Shown here: positions 24,948 through 34,148 of the stretch, piece by piece
How the letters are laid out: each line of letters opens with the position of its first letter
Position numbering within the stretch: position 1 is the first letter of the stretch
Assembly: GCA_021825925.1 (NCBI GenBank)
Contig: JAKAFP010000003.1
Span: 372,001 to 436,000 of the forward strand
Length of the DNA: 64,000 bases
Direction: 5' to 3'
Origin: Chloroflexota bacterium
Lineage (GTDB): Bacteria > Chloroflexota > Anaerolineae > Anaerolineales > Anaerolineaceae
Translations under genes and position numbers: made by a program
The notes under the pieces: model-generated
Database searches by the model: none
Told to the model about the DNA's origin: nothing
Seen by the model: only the letters and a program-made list of their open reading frames with translations

Positions 24948-25451
24948 TTCTCGCAAGTTCGCCAAGTAAAGGTACGCAAAGAGCATAAAGAAAATCTTAT
25001 TAGAAAATCTTAAGACCATTAGCAATTCTGGTGATCCCATCTTTAATCAGTGGAACATTAAAATTTATGAGTAACCCTAAACGAAGATCAGATATCTTTA
25101 GATAGGTTAACAATTGCTTCTTATGAATGTCCATTACTTTTTCTATTGATTTGAGTTCAACAATAACGGATTTCTCGATCAATAAATCAGCCCGATAACC
25201 AACATCTACTTTAATGCCATCGTATTGGGCAGGCATGGGTCTTTCTGACTCTACAAATAATCCCCTCTTCGTCAATTCATGAAAAAGAAACGCCTGATAT
25301 GCAGATTCCAAAAGGCCAGGTCCAACTGTTGAATGAATTTTAAATGCAGCATCCACCACAATCTTGGCAATCTCATTTTCATTCATTTTTCCTCCCTATA
25401 TTGTTTTCTTTGAGGTCTTTGCTCCACTTCCTTTGCGAACTTCGCGAGAAA
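24948..25451. mobile_element. GxxExxY element B with CGCAAAG-type inverted repeats
   Basis: Left arm 24948-24995 (TTCTCGCAAGTTCGCCAAG..CGCAAAGAGCATAAAGAAAA) and right arm 25404-25451 read on the opposite strand (TTCTCGCGAAGTTCGCAAAG..GCAAAGACCTCAAAGAAAA) are imperfect inverted repeats about 45 nt long, enclosing a single gene. The right arm ends about 6 nt from the gatB stop and the left arm starts 20 nt after the upstream stop. Confidence 0.65.
25000..25386 (-). CDS. GxxExxY family protein (PD-(D/E)xK nuclease-like), copy B
   Basis: 128 residues. The signature is G24-L-L-E27-S-A-Y30. The nuclease-like core has Asp67 in GYRADLLIE, then Glu77 and Lys79 in VIVELKSI, followed by KKQLLTYLKISDLRLGLLINFN. 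It is more divergent from copies A and C than they are from each other. The gene is AT-rich between a GC-rich membrane protein and gatB, and is bounded by its own inverted repeats. Confidence 0.85.
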   Translation of the reverse strand: MNENEIAKIVVDAAFKIHSTVGPGLLESAYQAFLFHELTKRGLFVESERPMPAQYDGIKVDVGYRADLLIEKSVIVELKSIEKVMDIHKKQLLTYLKISDLRLGLLINFNVPLIKDGITRIANGLKIF

Positions 25452-25457
25452 AATCTG

Positions 25458-26912
25458 TTATCTTAACAACTCTTCCAATATTTGTTTCGCCTTGGCTGCG
25501 TCGGCTTTGCCGCGCATCTTTTTCATGACGCCGCCCACAAACCACCCGATGAGGGTAACCTTGCCGCCCTTGTAAGCTGCCACTTCGTTGGGGCTTTCGG
25601 TTAGCACTTCCTGGCACACGGCGCGGATGGCGGAATCGTCACTCACCAATCCCAGGCCTTCGTCAGCCACGATCATTTCAGGGGATTTGCCGCTTTGCTG
25701 CACTTTTTGCAGCAGGCTCTTGCCGGTGTTGATGTTGATGGTGCCGGCATCCACCAGCTTTAGGATGGAGGCCAGTGCGGCGGGGGTCAACGACATCTCG
25801 GCAGGGTTGAGCTCCTGGTCATTGATCATGCGCAGCACTTCGTTCATCAGCCAGTTGGAGACTTTTTTCGGATCCCCGGCGTAGGCTTTGACGGTGGCTT
25901 CATAATAATCGGAGAGTTTGCGCTCCGAGGTGAGGATCTCTGCATCGTACTCTGGCAGGCCGTACTGTTCGATGAAGCGCGCACGGCGTTCCAGTGGCAG
26001 TTCGGGGAAGTTGGCCAGGATGGCATGCTTCCACTCGTCCTCAAGACGAATGGGCAGCAGATCGGGTTCTCTGAAGTAGCGATAATCGGCTTCGGTCTCT
26101 TTGGAGCGCATCTTCTTGAGGGTGTTGGTGTCCTCGTCCCATTCGAGCGTCCAAGCTTCGATGCGGTTACCGGCTTCAGTCTCGCGGATCTGGCGTTCGA
26201 CTTCTTTGAGGATGGACTCACGCACGGCGTCAATGGAGTTGACGTTCTTGATCTCGGTCTTGGAGTTGAGAATGGTCTCGCCCTTCTTGCGGATGGAGAC
26301 GTTGGCGTCACAGCGCAGGTGGCCCTTTTCCATATCGGCTTCGGAGATGCCGATCCAGCGCAGAAGCTGGCGCAAGCGGGTAAGGTATTGGGCGGCTTCG
26401 TCCGCGGTGCGCAGGTCGGGGGCGGTCACCATCTCGACCAGCGGCACGCCGCAGCGGTTAAAGTCAATCAGGCGACGATTGCCCGCGGTCTTGGTCTTGC
26501 CGGCATCTTCTTCGATGTGCATCTTCCAGATACCTACGCGGCGGATGTAAGCCTGTTTATCCAGCGAGGCATTGGCTGGAACCGGCAGATCGAGGTATCC
26601 GCCCTTGCCAATGGATTGATCAAATTGGGAGATCTGATATCCCTTGGGCAGGTCGGGGTAGAAATAATTCTTGCGGTCGAAGTATGAGATCGGACGAATC
26701 TCGGAGTGCATGGCGTTGGCCAACAGGGTGGCCTTTTCTACCACAGCTTTGTTGAGCACTGGCAGCACACCCGGCAAGCCGCAGCACACCGGGCAGATAT
26801 TGGTGTTGGGCTCGTCGTACCAGGAATCCGCTTTGCAGGAGCAAAACACCTTGGTGGTGGTATTCAATTGAATGTGTGTTTCAAGTCCGATCACTGCTTC
26901 GTATTCTGTCAT
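25458..26912 (-). CDS. gatB: Asp/Glu-tRNA amidotransferase subunit B
   Basis: 484 residues from ATG 26912 (AGAGG upstream); a longer in-frame extension to 27020 lacks homology. Landmarks are YEAVIGLETHIQL, FCSCKADSWYDEPNTNICPVCCGLPGVLP with the zinc Cys pairs, DFNRCGVPLVEMVT and KGHLRCDANVSIR. The C-terminal GatB/YqeY helical domain ends in VGGVMKKMRGKAD. With GatA and GatC it converts misacylated Glu-tRNA(Gln) or Asp-tRNA(Asn). Confidence 0.97.
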   Translation of the reverse strand: MTEYEAVIGLETHIQLNTTTKVFCSCKADSWYDEPNTNICPVCCGLPGVLPVLNKAVVEKATLLANAMHSEIRPISYFDRKNYFYPDLPKGYQISQFDQSIGKGGYLDLPVPANASLDKQAYIRRVGIWKMHIEEDAGKTKTAGNRRLIDFNRCGVPLVEMVTAPDLRTADEAAQYLTRLRQLLRWIGISEADMEKGHLRCDANVSIRKKGETILNSKTEIKNVNSIDAVRESILKEVERQIRETEAGNRIEAWTLEWDEDTNTLKKMRSKETEADYRYFREPDLLPIRLEDEWKHAILANFPELPLERRARFIEQYGLPEYDAEILTSERKLSDYYEATVKAYAGDPKKVSNWLMNEVLRMINDQELNPAEMSLTPAALASILKLVDAGTININTGKSLLQKVQQSGKSPEMIVADEGLGLVSDDSAIRAVCQEVLTESPNEVAAYKGGKVTLIGWFVGGVMKKMRGKADAAKAKQILEELLR

Positions 26913-26949
26913 TTTGCCTCTGAAAAAGAAAGATATCAAAGATAGAAAA

Positions 26950-27720
26950 TTATTGTCGTGCAAAATCCACGGTAAAGTAACCTTCGTGCTGGCTGTTGGG
27001 ATCGCACCAGTAGCCGACACCCATCTGTGTATAGGTAGAGCTGAGCATCTGGTCGCGATGGCTTGGGCTGTTCAGCCAGGAGGAGATCGCGGAATCCGCG
27101 GTGTTGTAAGAACCGGGTCCTGCATAGAGGATCTCGCCAACTGCAGTGTAAGAGCCTGATGAGTTGATACGGCTCCAGATGTCGCCGTGGCCAAAAAAGC
27201 TGTTCTCTGCCATGGACTTGCTGTAACTGCGGGCGATGCCCGCCAGGGTGGATGAGTTCGACAATGATCCCAGCCCGGCGCTGGAGCGCTGGCTGTTGAT
27301 CATGCTGAACACGGAAGATTCCATGGAACTGTTCGCACCGTTGCATCCGTCTCCGCCGCCTCCTTCGCTGACAGGTCCACCTTCACCTCCGCCACCTTCA
27401 GAAGATGTGGGGGTCTTGGTGGGTTTTGGGGGAGCTTTTGTTAAAGTTCTGGTCGGCCGGGGTGTGCTGGTTTGGGTGGCCGTGGAGGTCGGTGTTTCTG
27501 TAGCGGTTGCCGTTGCGGTATTGGTGACGGTTGAGGTTTGTGTGGGCGTCACCGTTGGTGTCAAAGTAGCGGTGGCAGTTGCTGTGTTGGTCGAGGTAGC
27601 GGTACTGGTAAGGGTGGGTGTTTCAGACGCCATCATCCTGCTGATCGTGTTTGTAAATGCACAAGCAGAACTAAACCCAACCATTAAAATCAATATAAGA
27701 ACCGCTAATAATCGCTTCAT
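26950..27720 (-). CDS. CAP-domain (SCP/PR1) lipoprotein
   Basis: 256 residues from ATG 27720. A lipoprotein-like signal ends near SSAC. A long Thr/Ala/Ser/Val low-complexity linker follows at about 33-105 (imperfect ACNGC-type repeats at DNA level), then a Gly-rich spacer and a CAP domain at about 133-256. The CAP domain shows MINSQRSSAGL, a His-containing GHGDIWSRI, VGEILYAG, SPSHRDQMLSS and MGVGYWC. The His/Glu cleft of CAP proteins appears present. It sits between gatA and gatB on the same strand, with short spacing. Confidence 0.88.
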   Translation of the reverse strand: MKRLLAVLILILMVGFSSACAFTNTISRMMASETPTLTSTATSTNTATATATLTPTVTPTQTSTVTNTATATATETPTSTATQTSTPRPTRTLTKAPPKPTKTPTSSEGGGGEGGPVSEGGGGDGCNGANSSMESSVFSMINSQRSSAGLGSLSNSSTLAGIARSYSKSMAENSFFGHGDIWSRINSSGSYTAVGEILYAGPGSYNTADSAISSWLNSPSHRDQMLSSTYTQMGVGYWCDPNSQHEGYFTVDFARQ

Positions 27721-27750
27721 CAACAAATAAACTGTTTACTCCAAGAGGGA

Positions 27751-29337
27751 TTACCTCAATACCTGTGGTTTGATCTGACGCCATTCAGCCGATTCTGTGG
27801 CATGTTCATAGGCACGACCGATGCGGAACAACTTGTCTTCGCAGAAATCAGCACCCAGGAGTTGGATACCGATAGGCAGTCCGCTTTCGTCCAACCCGGC
27901 GGGGAGGGAAATACCCGGCACACCTGCATGATTGGAGGAAACGGTCAACTGATCGGCGTACTGCATCAAGACGGAATTACCGTAAACGGCTTCCATGGCG
28001 AAGGCGGTGGTGGGGGTGGTGGGGGTTAACAGCGCATCGAGCCGGTATTTGCCGTTGGGGTCATAAGCCGCTTCAAAATCGCGGCGGATAAGGGTGCGCA
28101 CACGCAGGGCGCGCTTGTAATACTCCTCGCTGTACTGGGCGGCGCTCACATACATGCCCATCAAGATGCGCAGTTTGGGTTGCAAGCCGAAGCCTTCATT
28201 GCGCGATTGCCGGTACATTTGGGTGAGATCCGCGGTTGGAGCCTTCGTGCGCAGTCCGTATTTGACACCGTCGAAACGGTGCAGATTTGAGGCAGTTTCG
28301 ACGCGGCTGATGACAAAATAGGCCGGGATGCCGAAACGGGTATTTGGCATGGGCACATCCTCAATAATTTCGGCTCCCAGGGCGGCCAGTTTTTCAGCAG
28401 CCTGGCGCACGGATTTTTCAATTTCCGCTGGCAGTGATTGGATCAGCAGCTCCCCGGTTTGAGGGTCAGGGTAAGTAATGCGGAAATAATCGGGCGATAG
28501 GCCAATGCGCATGCCTTTGACACCGTTTTCAATGGTCGAAAGATAGTCGGGGGCAGGGGTGGGCGCCGAAGTGGCGTCGTGTTCATCTGCACCGCTGATG
28601 ACCTGCAGCATGGCGGCTGCGTCACTGACCGTGCGCGCCACCGGGCCTGGGCAATCCAGCGAGGAGGCGAAGGCGATCAAGCCGTAACGGCTGACGCGGC
28701 CATAGGTGGGTTTGACGCCCACCACACCGCAGAAAGCGGCGGGCTGGCGGATCGAACCGGCGGTATCCGTGCCAAGTGAAAGCGGCACTTCACCGGCTGC
28801 CACTGAGGCGGCGCTGCCACCCGAAGAACCACCCGGCACCCGGGAGGTATCCCATGGATTGCGCGGACTGGGTTGAAAGGCGGAGGATTCGTTTGAAGAG
28901 CCGTGTGTAAATTCATCCAAGTTCACTTTGCCGATCATCAGCGCGCCTGCGTTATCCATTCGGGACACGGCGGTGGCGGTGTAAGGCGCGTTGAAGTTTG
29001 CCAGGATGCGCGAGGCAGCCGTGGAGGGTGTACCGCTGACGCAGAAGATGTCTTTCACTGAGAAGGGCACCCCCGCCAGCGGACCGGGGTCTTCGCCTCT
29101 GGCGATCTGCTGGTCAATTTTTTGTGCGTGTTCCAAGGCTCGGTCATCGGTGAGGGTGATGAAAGCGTGAACTTTTTGCTTGTCTTCTTCGGTGAGGGGG
29201 CCGGCATCCAGGGTGCCGCTGCGGCCATCCACACTACCGATGCGTTCCAAGGCGGACTCAAGGATTTCTACGGCAGAAGTTTTCTTTTTACGCAGCAGCT
29301 GAGTTAATTCAAGAGCAGAAAGATCGCAGAGTTCCAT
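27751..29337 (-). CDS. gatA: Asp/Glu-tRNA amidotransferase subunit A
   Basis: 528 residues, somewhat longer than usual because of small insertions near residues 33-55 and at about 365-400. The amidase Ser-cisSer-Lys triad is visible: Lys in PFSVKDIFCV, the Ser pair in VPGGSSGGSAASVAAG and SLGTDTAGSIRQPAAFCG. It releases ammonia from glutamine for tRNA transamidation. It follows gatC by 6 nt. Confidence 0.97.
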   Translation of the reverse strand: MELCDLSALELTQLLRKKKTSAVEILESALERIGSVDGRSGTLDAGPLTEEDKQKVHAFITLTDDRALEHAQKIDQQIARGEDPGPLAGVPFSVKDIFCVSGTPSTAASRILANFNAPYTATAVSRMDNAGALMIGKVNLDEFTHGSSNESSAFQPSPRNPWDTSRVPGGSSGGSAASVAAGEVPLSLGTDTAGSIRQPAAFCGVVGVKPTYGRVSRYGLIAFASSLDCPGPVARTVSDAAAMLQVISGADEHDATSAPTPAPDYLSTIENGVKGMRIGLSPDYFRITYPDPQTGELLIQSLPAEIEKSVRQAAEKLAALGAEIIEDVPMPNTRFGIPAYFVISRVETASNLHRFDGVKYGLRTKAPTADLTQMYRQSRNEGFGLQPKLRILMGMYVSAAQYSEEYYKRALRVRTLIRRDFEAAYDPNGKYRLDALLTPTTPTTAFAMEAVYGNSVLMQYADQLTVSSNHAGVPGISLPAGLDESGLPIGIQLLGADFCEDKLFRIGRAYEHATESAEWRQIKPQVLR

Positions 29338-29343
29338 GGGCGC

Positions 29344-29664
29344 CTACTTCAAGGTGGTGTGGGGAATGTCGGGTACGATAATGTAACCGTCATCCACTTG
29401 TGGAGATTGAGCCAGGATGGACCTGGGATCTGGGAAGGGCTTGTGAATGTCTTCGCGGGGTAGTGCACTGGAAGCTTTTTCATATGGCACCCCGTGCAGG
29501 TTGATGGGCACATTTTCGTCCAGGGGGATGGCCTTGAGCTCATCAATGACCTTTAATTGGTTGTTGAGCTGGGTGCGCAGATAATCTGCCTGGTCGGAGG
29601 TCAGCTCAAGGGCTGCCAGTCCCACCAGATGGTTGAATACATCCACAGAGATTGAATCGCTCAT
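29344..29664 (-). CDS. gatC: Asp/Glu-tRNA amidotransferase subunit C
   Basis: 106 residues from ATG 29664; ATG 29676 is an alternative. VFNHLVGLAALELT near the N-terminus and the C-terminal PREDIHKPFPDPRSILAQSPQ match GatC, which belts GatA and GatB together. It is the first gene of the gatC-gatA-(CAP)-gatB set. Confidence 0.94.
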   Translation of the reverse strand: MSDSISVDVFNHLVGLAALELTSDQADYLRTQLNNQLKVIDELKAIPLDENVPINLHGVPYEKASSALPREDIHKPFPDPRSILAQSPQVDDGYIIVPDIPHTTLK

Positions 29665-29821
29665 AGTCACTCTCATCAATAAAATGGTTTACTGTGTGGA
29701 TTGTATCACGTCACGTCAATGCAAATGAGCTGGTTTTTTCCGTCGTTTTGGTTCACTCCATCAAGCACCTCGATAAAGAAATAACCTGCACATGCTATAA
29801 TTTTGAGAGCGGGTAATATCC

Positions 29822-32128
29822 ATGGATAAACCAGACCCTGAACTTCCCCTCCCAAGTGATCATGGCAGCCCTGCTGTACCGGCTGAACATCAAATCAACC
29901 TTGAAGCAAGATCAAGACTGAAAACGACCGTCAATATCACACTAGAAGCCGGAGCCTCCCTGGACCTGGTGGTAAGGCAGGTTGACGCGGATGGCACCCC
30001 TGTATCTCTCCAACGAAAAAGTTTCACCAATCCCATTGAACCACATGAAGCATCTGAACCTGAACGGGAACAGCCCCAGCCCGCAGCCCGGGAACAGGTC
30101 GAAAAACGACTCCCGTTGAACAAACCTGACTGGCAGGTATGGCTGATCTCGTTGACCCTGGTGGTCTACCTGGCAACCCGCTTCATTGGCCTGGATTCCT
30201 ATCCCATTTATTTCTTTACCGATGAGGCAGTGCAGACCGTGCTCGCCGCGGATATGGTGCGGGACGGGTTCCATAACTATCAAGGCGAATTGCTGCCCAC
30301 CTACCTGGTGAATGGAGGGCAGTACAACTTGGGCACTTCCGTTTACGCCCAGGTGCTGCCCTGGCTGATGTTTGGCAAATCCATTTGGGTGACGCGAGGA
30401 ACTTCCGTGTTGATCACACTGCTGGCGGCGCTGGCGGTTGGATTGATGCTCAAGAATAACTTGAAATCCAATTATGCCTTCGCAGGGATATTGATCCTGT
30501 GCATCACACCAGCCTGGTTCCTGCATTCGCGCACGGCGTTTGAAGTGGCCGAGGCCGTCTCTTATTACGCGGCTTTTCTTTACTGCTATCTACAATACAG
30601 GCAGGGAAAGCCAAAATACCTTTTTGCCGCGGTGGGTTTTGGGGCACTTGCATTTTACAGCTATAGCCCCGCCCAGATGGTGATGGCGGTGACTGCGGTG
30701 CTTCTTTTGTTCACTGATCTGCGTTGGCATCTCAAAAACGGGAAAACCGTTTTGATCGCGTTGGGGATCACCCTGCTGCTGGCAATCCCCTATGTTCGTT
30801 TCATCATTTTGCATCCAGAAGAGAACCTGCGCCACCTGCAAATTTTGGATTCCTACTGGGTCCAGGGCATTCCCTTCAGTGAAAAGTTGGGCATTTATTT
30901 TAAGGAATATCTCAAGATGCTCAATCCGTTTTATTGGTTCATACCCAATCAAATGGATATAGAGCGTCACGTCATGAAGGGTTATGGTCACCTGCTGCGC
31001 TGGACCCTGCCGTTCTTTGTTCTCGGTTTTGGGGTTGCGCTGCGCAAGCTGGCCAAACCAGAATACCGCATCTACCTACTTGCCATACTGGCGGCACCGG
31101 CCGGTGCGGCCATGGCGGGGATCGCTGTGACCCGCTCCCTATTTATGGTCATCCCGGCAGTCATGGTGACCGCCATCGGGTTGGATCAACTGCTGCAGTG
31201 GATCGAAAAACTAAAGGTCAGCAGGGTTGTGCCCGTTGCGATCATTTTTGTTGGTTTAACCACCTTCAGTGGTTTTATGACGTGGGACGCATTGGTCAAC
31301 GGTCCGTTTTGGTTTTCCAATTACGGGTTGGGTGGGCAGCAATACGGCGCCAGACAGATCTTCGGCGAGATTGAGCAAATGCTCAAAGAGAATCCGAAGC
31401 AGGAAATTTTCCTCTCCCCTTCGTGGGCAAATGGCACGGATGTGCTGGCACGTTTCTTCTTTGACGACCCGCTGCCTTTTGCCATGGGCAGTATTGACAG
31501 TTATCTGTACGAAAAACGCGATATTGCTCCCGATAAGATTTTCATCCTGATCCCTGAAGATATGGATAAGGCGGTGGCAAGCAACAAATTCACCACCATC
31601 AAACCTTTTAAAACCCTCGATTATCCGAACGGTGAGCCGGGCTTCTTTTTTACCCATTTAAAATACACTGACAACGTAGACCTTATTTTTCAGGAAGAAG
31701 CCTTGCAGCGGAAAATACTTCTTGAAACCGAGATCATTGATCCGCAGGGGCGGGCGCTTAAGGTCAGTTATCCGCATCTGGATATAGGTGAGATTATCAA
31801 CGCTTTTGACGGGGACGGCAACAGTCTCATCCGCACACTTGAAACCAACCCCATGTTGTTGAAGATCGAACCGGTTAAAGCATTCTTGCTGAACCAGGTC
31901 ACCATTCGCATCGGAGGAACAGCATCTGCTGTTACAATTCGTTTTACTCCGGCAGACGGATCTGCCGTTCAGGAATTGGTCAAGGAATTACCGGAATCCA
32001 ATGAAATTCGCGATGTCGTTTTTACCCTTGAAAATCCGGTAGACGTGAGCAAAATTGAGATTGATCTCCTGAACGTCAACGACGACGACCGTGCACACGT
32101 TCATTTGTGGGAAGTGAGTTTTAATTGA
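29822..32128 (+). CDS. GT-C family glycosyltransferase-like membrane protein
   Basis: 768 residues. A soluble N-terminal region of about 100 residues precedes about eleven membrane segments. The first large loop carries FFTDEAVQTVLAADM, with the Asp-Glu pair typical of ArnT/PMT-like GT-C enzymes that use polyprenyl-phosphate sugars. A soluble C-terminal part (about 500-768) ends in a beta-sandwich-like domain. An extended -10 (TGCTATAAT, 29793-29801) lies 20 nt before the ATG. Confidence 0.78.
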   Translation: MDKPDPELPLPSDHGSPAVPAEHQINLEARSRLKTTVNITLEAGASLDLVVRQVDADGTPVSLQRKSFTNPIEPHEASEPEREQPQPAAREQVEKRLPLNKPDWQVWLISLTLVVYLATRFIGLDSYPIYFFTDEAVQTVLAADMVRDGFHNYQGELLPTYLVNGGQYNLGTSVYAQVLPWLMFGKSIWVTRGTSVLITLLAALAVGLMLKNNLKSNYAFAGILILCITPAWFLHSRTAFEVAEAVSYYAAFLYCYLQYRQGKPKYLFAAVGFGALAFYSYSPAQMVMAVTAVLLLFTDLRWHLKNGKTVLIALGITLLLAIPYVRFIILHPEENLRHLQILDSYWVQGIPFSEKLGIYFKEYLKMLNPFYWFIPNQMDIERHVMKGYGHLLRWTLPFFVLGFGVALRKLAKPEYRIYLLAILAAPAGAAMAGIAVTRSLFMVIPAVMVTAIGLDQLLQWIEKLKVSRVVPVAIIFVGLTTFSGFMTWDALVNGPFWFSNYGLGGQQYGARQIFGEIEQMLKENPKQEIFLSPSWANGTDVLARFFFDDPLPFAMGSIDSYLYEKRDIAPDKIFILIPEDMDKAVASNKFTTIKPFKTLDYPNGEPGFFFTHLKYTDNVDLIFQEEALQRKILLETEIIDPQGRALKVSYPHLDIGEIINAFDGDGNSLIRTLETNPMLLKIEPVKAFLLNQVTIRIGGTASAVTIRFTPADGSAVQELVKELPESNEIRDVVFTLENPVDVSKIEIDLLNVNDDDRAHVHLWEVSFN

Positions 32129-32589
32129 AATCCAAACGGCCTTTTTTGGTGTATGTGTTAACCATCCTTTTCTTGCTGGCGGGTGTTACTTCATTGATCG
32201 GAACAACAGGCGTCTTTGATGCCTGGAACTGGCTCTTGTCTTTTACTTCGCTCAAGTCGCTCGTGTTACAGGTTTTTTTGGGGATTTTGATCACTCTGGC
32301 CTGGTTTTCTGCCGCAGTGATTCTGTGGATGAGACTGCAGTGGGCAATTTTGTACTGCAGCTGCGTGGTGATCCTCACAACCGTCTGGGGTTGGATCGAG
32401 CGATTGTTCCTGACCTCAAACCCCCAGCCATTCAATCGGCATGCACTGGCGTTGACCATCACATGTATTTTCTTGCTCTTTATTTTTAGCGCGCTTTATC
32501 TTGTCGCGCCATCCATGAAGCCATTTCCATCCTTGCAAAACGACCGCGGCAGCACTTCCATTCAACCCACAGGTGATAAAAATGAATAA
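32125..32589 (+). CDS. Small membrane protein, unknown
   Basis: 154 residues with four hydrophobic segments. It starts at TTG 32125, overlapping the stop of the glycosyltransferase-like gene by 4 nt, so the two are coupled and probably work together. No family is recognised. Confidence 0.65.
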   Translation: MKSKRPFLVYVLTILFLLAGVTSLIGTTGVFDAWNWLLSFTSLKSLVLQVFLGILITLAWFSAAVILWMRLQWAILYCSCVVILTTVWGWIERLFLTSNPQPFNRHALALTITCIFLLFIFSALYLVAPSMKPFPSLQNDRGSTSIQPTGDKNE

Positions 32590-33208
32590 TACACCGCTCG
32601 AAGTTGAAATCAAGTTCTACCTGACCGACATGCCCTCATTTGAGAAAAGGGTGCGCAGCATAGGCGCCTCCCTGATCCGCCCACGGACACGTGAAGTGAA
32701 TTACCGTTTTGACACACCGGATATGGCGCTCGCGCGCGAGCATAAGGTGCTGCGGCTGCGGCAGGATAATTCTATCTTGTTGACCTACAAGGGACCGGCA
32801 GAAGTCAAGGACAATGTCAGCGTGCGCCCGGAAGTGGAACTTGAAGTGAATGATTTTTCGGCGGCTACCAACCTGCTTGAATCGCTGGGATTCCGTATGA
32901 GTCTGAAGTATGAGAAGTGGCGTACCATCTATCAGTGGGGTGATATTGAAATTGCCCTGGATGAAATGCCTTACGGAAATTTCACCGAACTTGAATGCGC
33001 TGACACCGCTTTGATCCGCAAGACGGCCAGTTTGCTTGCCCTGGATTGGTCCACAGGCATCACCGACAGCTACCTGCTGCTCTTTGACCACATGAAAAGC
33101 AGCAAAAAACTCGAGATCAACGATCTTACTTTTGAAGCACTCAGGAACATGGCCGTCACGCCCAAAGAGCTGGGGGTTAAGCCCTCTGATCTGCCAAAGT
33201 TTCTGTAA
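32582..33208 (+). CDS. CYTH domain protein (class IV adenylate cyclase/ThTPase-like)
   Basis: 208 residues from ATG 32582, with AGGTGA upstream. The ExExK motif of the CYTH superfamily is EVEIK at the N-terminus. Further strands have conserved charged residues (NYRFDTPD, VLRLRQDNSILLTYKGP, RPEVELEV, YEKWRTIYQW, IALDEMPYG.FTELE). These enzymes act on triphosphorylated substrates (ATP, thiamine triphosphate, tripolyphosphate) with metal ions. It overlaps the previous gene by 8 nt. Confidence 0.9.
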   Translation: MNNTPLEVEIKFYLTDMPSFEKRVRSIGASLIRPRTREVNYRFDTPDMALAREHKVLRLRQDNSILLTYKGPAEVKDNVSVRPEVELEVNDFSAATNLLESLGFRMSLKYEKWRTIYQWGDIEIALDEMPYGNFTELECADTALIRKTASLLALDWSTGITDSYLLLFDHMKSSKKLEINDLTFEALRNMAVTPKELGVKPSDLPKFL

Positions 33209-33240
33209 GGTTAAGGGCACGATAAAATCTCTGATGTGGC

Positions 33241-33269
33241 TTGTCTGACAGGGCCAATCATGATAAAAT
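33241..33269 (+). promoter_or_regulatory. Promoter of tRNA-Ser genes
   Basis: TTGTCT (33241-33246), a 17-nt spacer and TAAAAT (33264-33269) lie 22 nt before the first tRNA. Confidence 0.6.
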
Positions 33270-33291
33270 TTCAGTTCGATAAGGCTAATAT

Positions 33292-33379
33292 GGAAGGGTG
33301 GCCGAGCGGTTTAAGGCGCCTGTCTTGAAAACAGGTTTGGTGAAAGCCAACGTGGGTTCGAATCCCTCCCCTTCCGCCA
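33292..33379 (+). tRNA. tRNA-Ser(TGA)
   Basis: The acceptor stem GGAAGGG/CCCTTCC, discriminator G and encoded CCA are present. The anticodon loop is CTTGAAA with anticodon TGA. A long variable arm and the GGTTCGAATCC T-loop mark it as a class II serine tRNA. Confidence 0.95.
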
Positions 33380-33407
33380 GACCTGTCGCATAAACAATTG
33401 AATACCC

Positions 33408-33500
33408 GGGGAGGTGCCGGAGTGGCCGAACGGGATCGCCTGCTAAGTGATTGTCGGGCTTTAAACTCGACCGAGAGTTCGAATCTCTCCCTCCCCGCCA
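33408..33500 (+). tRNA. tRNA-Ser(GCT)
   Basis: The acceptor GGGGAGG/CCTCCCC is followed by G and CCA. The anticodon loop is CTGCTAA with anticodon GCT. A long variable arm and AGTTCGAATCT T-arm are present. It lies 28 nt after tRNA-Ser(TGA), probably cotranscribed. Confidence 0.95.
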
Positions 33501-33504
33501 GAAA

Positions 33505-33545
33505 TAAACCACATAAATGAAACCCGTTATGTGGTTTATGTTTTA
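33505..33545 (+). terminator. Terminator of the tRNA-Ser pair
   Basis: TAAACCACATAA and TTATGTGGTTTA form a 12-bp stem, followed by TGTTTTAA. Confidence 0.8.
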
Positions 33546-33596
33546 ATGGTTTTCATGAACTAAATTCACCGACTGATAACTTGGAGGGTGATCAAA

Positions 33597-34148
33597 ATGA
33601 AATTTGTATTTTTAATTGGGGATACCGCTGTTGGCAAAATGACCGTTGGTCAAGAACTGATGAAAATTACCGGACTACGGTTATTTCATAATCATATGAC
33701 CATTGAACCCGTGCTCGAGCTATTCGGCGAGTTCAATGGAAAAGCAATCTCCCGTCTCAGAGACGTCATCTTTGAGGAATTTGCAGCGACAGATCACTAC
33801 GGGATGATATTTACCTATATCTGGGCATTCGATCTAAAATCCGATTGGGATTGGGTTGAACACGTAAAAGAAATATTCGCCCCATATCAAACTGAGTTTT
33901 ATTATGTCGAACTTGTGGCGCCGCAAGAGGTAAGACTTCAGAGGAACGCCACTGAAAATCGTTTGTCTCAAAAAAACTCAAAGCGGGACGTGGAGATATC
34001 AAACCAAAGATTAATTGATACCGACCTTAAATACCGATGCGTAAGCAACGAGGGTGAGATCCCCTTCGACAATTATTTGAGGATTGATAATTCAAATCTC
34101 AGTGCTGAAGCTGCTGCGCAACACATTAAGCAATACTTCAATTTATGA
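33597..34148 (+). CDS. P-loop kinase-like protein (shikimate-kinase-like AAA)
   Basis: 183 residues from ATG 33597, chosen because TTGGAGG lies upstream. The Walker A variant GDTAVGKMT is at about residues 8-16, followed by LFHNHMTIEP. An adenylate/shikimate-kinase-like fold is likely, with a lid region NATENRLSQKNSKRD. Similar proteins are single-domain ATP-binding proteins of unknown substrate. It is AT-rich relative to flanking genes, suggesting acquisition. Confidence 0.72.
   Translation: MKFVFLIGDTAVGKMTVGQELMKITGLRLFHNHMTIEPVLELFGEFNGKAISRLRDVIFEEFAATDHYGMIFTYIWAFDLKSDWDWVEHVKEIFAPYQTEFYYVELVAPQEVRLQRNATENRLSQKNSKRDVEISNQRLIDTDLKYRCVSNEGEIPFDNYLRIDNSNLSAEAAAQHIKQYFNL

Noticed and set aside
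26913-27020. N-terminal extension of gatB
   Set aside because: It has no family homology and overlaps the 3' end of the CAP gene; GatB proteins begin at the internal Met.
27430-27660. Tandem repeat array in the CAP gene as an independent repeat
   Set aside because: The repeats are in frame and encode the Thr/Ser/Ala linker of a lipoprotein, a common feature of such proteins.
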